64,000 nt of DNA from G965267335 sp965267335 (lineage in GTDB: Bacteria > Bacteroidota > Bacteroidia > Cytophagales > JAAEPT01), in assembly GCA_965267335.1 (NCBI GenBank), contig OZ253953.1:4154001-4218000 (forward strand), in the 5' to 3' direction. The position numbers were made by a program, and so were the translations under genes. The stretch's first letter is position 1, and the number at the start of each line of letters is the position of its first letter. Positions 61,158 through 64,000 of this stretch are shown one piece after another. The notes beneath the pieces are model-generated. The model did no database searches. It saw only the letters and a program-made list of their open reading frames with translations, and was not told where the DNA came from.

Positions 61158-62120
61158 ATGAAGAAGGTAATCTTTACCGCTGCGCTGACGTGCGCTTTAT
61201 CGAGTCTATCATTCTCACAACAACGAGCTCAGTACACCCAATACATGGTCAATAGTTTTACACTCAATCCGGCAGTAGCAGGAAGCGAGGATTTTATTGA
61301 TGCAAAATTAGGTTACAGAGCTCAATGGGTTGGCTTTGAGGGAGCCCCCCGAACTTTCTACTTTACAACACACGCCCAAATAGGAAAGGACCATTCGCAG
61401 TACCACAACCATTATAAAGGTGAACACAAAAGCTGGCACGGTTTAGGGGCCTATATCTTTAAAGATGAAACTGGCCCTTTAAGCCGGACCGCATTTAATG
61501 CCGCGTATGCTTATCATGTTCCATTGACCAAGGACATTAAAATGTCAGTGGGCATATTTGGAGGGTTCAAGCAGTATTCGCTGGATGCAAGTAACCTTAT
61601 TTGGGAAACAACGCCCGTTATCAATCCGATATTAGGAGGAAACACTAAATTTCTTCCCGACTTGAGTTTTGGGGGATTAATCTATTCCAGTAAATACTAT
61701 TTTGGGTTTAGCGGCACCCAACTTTTTCAAAATCCGCTCTTTCTTGAGGGACAGAATGGAAACAGCTTTGGCAAATTGGATAACCACTATTTTATTAGTG
61801 GTGGTATGGTACTACCCTTTAACTACGACTGGTACTTTGCCCCTTCATTTATGGTCAAGGTAGTTACTCCAGCTCCGGTAAGCGTTGATCTCAATGCAAA
61901 GCTGAGATACAAAGATTTGTACTGGGCTGGCCTGTCCTACAGAGTCCGGGATTCATTTTCACTGATCTTTGGAACGACCATTAATGAAATGATCGATGTA
62001 AGCTACTCTTACGACCTGACAACCTCAAACCTTTATCGATACAATACCGGCTCACACGAAATCGTACTTGGCCTTCGCCTTAAATATAAACCTGAAATCA
62101 GGTGTGCCACACCTTGGTAA
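61158..62120 (+). CDS. PorP/SprF-family type IX secretion membrane protein
   Basis: 320 residues. Signal peptide 1-20 (SSLSFSQ). Family motifs are clear: QYTQYMVNSFTLNPAVAGSE, LGYRAQWVGFEGAPRTFYFT, LGAYIFKDETGPLSRTAFNA, and LSFGGLIYSSKYYFGFSGTQ. A beta-barrel in the outer membrane, usual length. PorP/SprF proteins take part in T9SS export and surface attachment; in gliding Bacteroidota specific members act on neighbouring type B (CHU_C) cargo. Here the GH81 gene with a type B signal ends 177 bases upstream. Preceded by a strong Shine-Dalgarno site. Confidence 0.93.
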   Translation: MKKVIFTAALTCALSSLSFSQQRAQYTQYMVNSFTLNPAVAGSEDFIDAKLGYRAQWVGFEGAPRTFYFTTHAQIGKDHSQYHNHYKGEHKSWHGLGAYIFKDETGPLSRTAFNAAYAYHVPLTKDIKMSVGIFGGFKQYSLDASNLIWETTPVINPILGGNTKFLPDLSFGGLIYSSKYYFGFSGTQLFQNPLFLEGQNGNSFGKLDNHYFISGGMVLPFNYDWYFAPSFMVKVVTPAPVSVDLNAKLRYKDLYWAGLSYRVRDSFSLIFGTTINEMIDVSYSYDLTTSNLYRYNTGSHEIVLGLRLKYKPEIRCATPW

Positions 62121-62123
62121 ATC

Positions 62124-62226
62124 TTTCCGGTCATACTCTTCAATTGTCAATTCCTCATTGACAGAAATACACTGGACCAAAAACGGTCCCATCTGTTCGC
62201 TAACAGGTGGGGCCGGTGACCGGAAA
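62124..62226 (+). ncRNA. Three-way-junction structured RNA candidate
   Basis: Directly after the PorP/SprF stop, TTTCCGGTCA (62124-62133) pairs perfectly with TGACCGGAAA (62217-62226). This closing stem contains two hairpins: TGTCAAT-TCCTC-ATTGACA (62145-62163) and a 14-pair stem (62184-62215) with loop CGCT, CGGTCCCATCTGTT against AACAGGTGGGGCCG with two G-T pairs. A competing small hairpin GGACC-AAAAAC-GGTCC (62174-62189) uses the 5' arm of the second hairpin. No T-run follows directly. It could be a cis-regulator of the coiled-coil gene downstream, an mRNA-stabilising element or an unusual terminator. No known family was recognised. Confidence 0.5.
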
Positions 62227-62297
62227 CCAAAATGATATTTTACCGTTACTTTTTATTAAGTCAGTTATTGATTTAATTAGTATAGAATTTTTAGCCA

Positions 62298-63416
62298 GTG
62301 AGAAATTTACTACCCTTTTTTCTGACCATTGTCTTCTACGCCAACACCTGGGCTCAGGAGGACTCTGTTTCAGTTGTACAACCAGCTGACACGGTTGTTG
62401 CGATTACAGAAATTGACTCTGTGGAGGTCGACCCTGCCGATACACTTGAAAATTACGACCCGAGATCAATCATTATCACCACTAAAGCCGGCAATACCAA
62501 AATCAAAAAGGTATATCAGCCATGTGTAAAAGGAGAAATCAAAACAACTCCAGAAGCACTGGAAGAGCACTGGAAAAACTGGTTCAAAGAAAAACTTGGC
62601 GAAAAAACGAAAAAGAAAAAAGGCTCACTCCTGGTTGAGGAAGTAAATATTGTTGATGTTGGGTCAGGCATCTTAAACATTTGGGCCAATTTCTCAGCAA
62701 CTGACGGTGCAATGGAAATCGAAATGGCTGTTGAAGTTAACTCCTCCTACTTTGTGGACTCTACAAACAACCCGGAACAATTTGAAAACTGCAAGCGCTA
62801 CCTGCATAGTATTATCAAGTCCTATTACACGAATTATTACAATGGGATTCTTGCACAACTGGAAGATCAACTGGCCGTACTTGTGGAGCAGAAAAATGCA
62901 GATATAGCTTACAAGCACAGTCTCGAAACAGAAATTGTTCAATTCAAGAACAGAATTATATCGGCAAAGACCACAAAACTGAGCACCGAGCAAAGCATAA
63001 GAAAAAGTCGTGACAAGATCAGCAAGCACTCTGAGCTAATCAGGGTTCATGGTTTGACACTTGCTGACCAACAGAAAAATCTTGAGGAAATTGAAAAGGA
63101 AAAAGCAGAGGGTAAGCATACCGATGAAAAGGCCTATCTGAAGCTCAAGAGATCAGCTGAAAAGAAAATCCTTAAAACAAATGCAAAAATCACGAAGTCG
63201 AAAAAAATCAAATTAAATACCGAACAGAAAATTGTTGCATCTGAAAACAAAATCATCGAATTGAAAAACGAGATTCTTCAAAGAGAAAAGGACATCAAAA
63301 TCACTGAAGAAAAATTAGTCACAGCTGATGATCAGATTGCTAAATCAACAGCCAAAGTTCAGAAAAAAGAGGCTCAGATTGATAAGATCAAAGAGCAATT
63401 GGAGTTGATATTCTAA
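62298..63416 (+). CDS. Secreted coiled-coil protein, unknown function
   Basis: 372 residues from GTG 62298, which places a good signal peptide first (LLPFFLTIVFYANTWAQ). Residues ~20-60 are acidic (VEVDPADTLENYDPRSIIIT). A folded part at ~70-180 reads EEHWKNWFKEKLGEKTKKKK and WANFSATDGAMEIEMAVEVN. From ~185 to the end it is one long Lys/Glu-rich coiled coil (KIIELKNEILQREKDIKITE). No family name is recognised. Position behind the GH81-PorP/SprF pair suggests an envelope role alongside them. It is convergent with the ROK kinase, nine bases apart. Confidence 0.75.
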   Translation: MRNLLPFFLTIVFYANTWAQEDSVSVVQPADTVVAITEIDSVEVDPADTLENYDPRSIIITTKAGNTKIKKVYQPCVKGEIKTTPEALEEHWKNWFKEKLGEKTKKKKGSLLVEEVNIVDVGSGILNIWANFSATDGAMEIEMAVEVNSSYFVDSTNNPEQFENCKRYLHSIIKSYYTNYYNGILAQLEDQLAVLVEQKNADIAYKHSLETEIVQFKNRIISAKTTKLSTEQSIRKSRDKISKHSELIRVHGLTLADQQKNLEEIEKEKAEGKHTDEKAYLKLKRSAEKKILKTNAKITKSKKIKLNTEQKIVASENKIIELKNEILQREKDIKITEEKLVTADDQIAKSTAKVQKKEAQIDKIKEQLELIF

Positions 63417-63425
63417 TCACCAAAC

Positions 63426-64000
63426 CTAGATTCCGATCAAAGCCGCTCCAATGACACCAGCTGAATCACCGTATTCATTTTTCACAATAGGAGTATATAA
63501 GTCCTGATTCATGCAGTACTTCTTCACTCTCGAAACACCTTCGGTATAAATTTCCTCTACATTGGAAACCCCTCCTCCTAATACGATTACATCAGGATCA
63601 ATGAACTTAATAATATTGGCGATAGCGATACCAAAGTGCTCAAAAAACTCATCCATGATGACTTTAGAGTCATTTTCTCCGTTTCTATAGTTGTAAACGA
63701 TATCGCTGGTCGAAATTTCCTCCTGAAACCGGGCTTCATATCTTTTCTGTACACCAGTTCCTGAAATGTACATTTCCACAGGCCCCTTCATCCCATCCTG
63801 CCACTCCGGTTCGGGTGCATCAAAGTTCATAATTGAATGTCCCCACTCACCGGCATTCTCGCGCATTCCTTCGATCACTTCACCTTTGTACACAATTCCT
63901 CCGCCACATCCGGTACCCATAATCACACCGAACACCATATCTTTTCCCTTTCCAGCACCAAGTATAGCCTCAGCCATAGCAAAACAATTTGCATCGTTTT
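63426..64000 (-). CDS. ROK-family sugar kinase (glucokinase-like), 5' end outside window
   Basis: Only the last ~190 residues are present; the frame stays open to the window edge. The first visible residues, NDANCFAMAEA, include the catalytic aspartate of ROK kinases (N-D-A-N motif). Phosphate loop FGVIMGTGCGGGIVYKG, then ENAGEWGHSIMNFDAPEPEW, where the usual zinc-binding CxCGxxGC is absent. The end (IKFIDPDVIVLGGGVSNVEE and SAGVIGAALIG) is standard. Probably phosphorylates glucose or fructose in the cytoplasm; glucose would fit the beta-glucanases nearby. Confidence 0.9.
   Translation of the reverse strand, partial: NDANCFAMAEAILGAGKGKDMVFGVIMGTGCGGGIVYKGEVIEGMRENAGEWGHSIMNFDAPEPEWQDGMKGPVEMYISGTGVQKRYEARFQEEISTSDIVYNYRNGENDSKVIMDEFFEHFGIAIANIIKFIDPDVIVLGGGVSNVEEIYTEGVSRVKKYCMNQDLYTPIVKNEYGDSAGVIGAALIGI

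Overview
The window reads as chromosomal DNA of a Bacteroidota bacterium, most likely a free-living polysaccharide-degrading member of the Cytophagales (lineage is inference). Supporting signs are C-terminal type IX secretion (T9SS) sorting domains of type A and type B on large secreted enzymes, a PorP/SprF-family protein, a 7TMR-DISM receptor, a two-component-type beta-propeller sensor, many N-terminal signal or lipoprotein peptides with A-Q or S-C ends, near absence of Shine-Dalgarno sequences, and a few matches to the Bacteroidota -7 element TAnnTTTG. There is no phage, no complete insertion sequence, no CRISPR array and no rRNA. The only RNA gene recognised with confidence is tRNA-His.

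Layout. 1-6483: a copper/silver export operon (CusA C-terminus, CusC-like TolC protein, tandem universal stress protein, CopB-type P-type ATPase, CusB-like adaptor) that ends facing the 3' end of tRNA-His (6631-6705). 6773-12623: housekeeping genes (dihydroorotase, a divergent DEAD-box helicase, glycine decarboxylase P protein). 12678-13315: a MntA/HepT toxin-antitoxin pair. 13324-15492: a nucleoid-associated protein, a structured non-coding gap and a membrane zinc-ribbon protein. 15624-19928: a signalling operon with a periplasmic beta-propeller/SpoIIE phosphatase, a SiaB-family kinase and a SiaC-family phosphoprotein. 20159-26958: a GH8 glucanase with Ig-like repeats and a membrane receptor whose cytoplasmic end is an IS1595-type zinc ribbon plus helix-turn-helix. 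27107-33119: polyphosphate kinase and assorted small, membrane and lipoprotein genes. 33319-35244: GH16 laminarinase-like enzyme. 35274-41659: an unknown secreted protein and a giant alpha-2-macroglobulin lipoprotein. 41749-46671: birA, rsfS, ftsH, lpxH and a secreted propeller-like protein. 46676-48461: PadR/PspC pair. 48573-52666: lipoproteins, a DUF4328 membrane protein and an S41 protease with a putative outer-membrane partner. 52742-55785: two MORN-repeat proteins and a TonB-C-like protein. 56061-63416: GH81 beta-1,3-glucanase with a type B sorting domain, its likely PorP/SprF partner, a structured RNA candidate and a secreted coiled-coil protein. 63426-64000: ROK sugar kinase, cut by the window end.

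How it fits together. Three secreted beta-glucanases (GH8, GH16, GH81), all T9SS cargo, lie within about 41 kb without SusC/SusD genes, suggesting attack on laminarin or mixed-linkage beta-glucan by surface or extracellular enzymes. The most unusual parts are the receptor built on a transposase-type DNA-binding domain, the Sia-like partner switch led by a propeller phosphatase, and a three-way-junction RNA candidate between the PorP/SprF gene and the coiled-coil gene.
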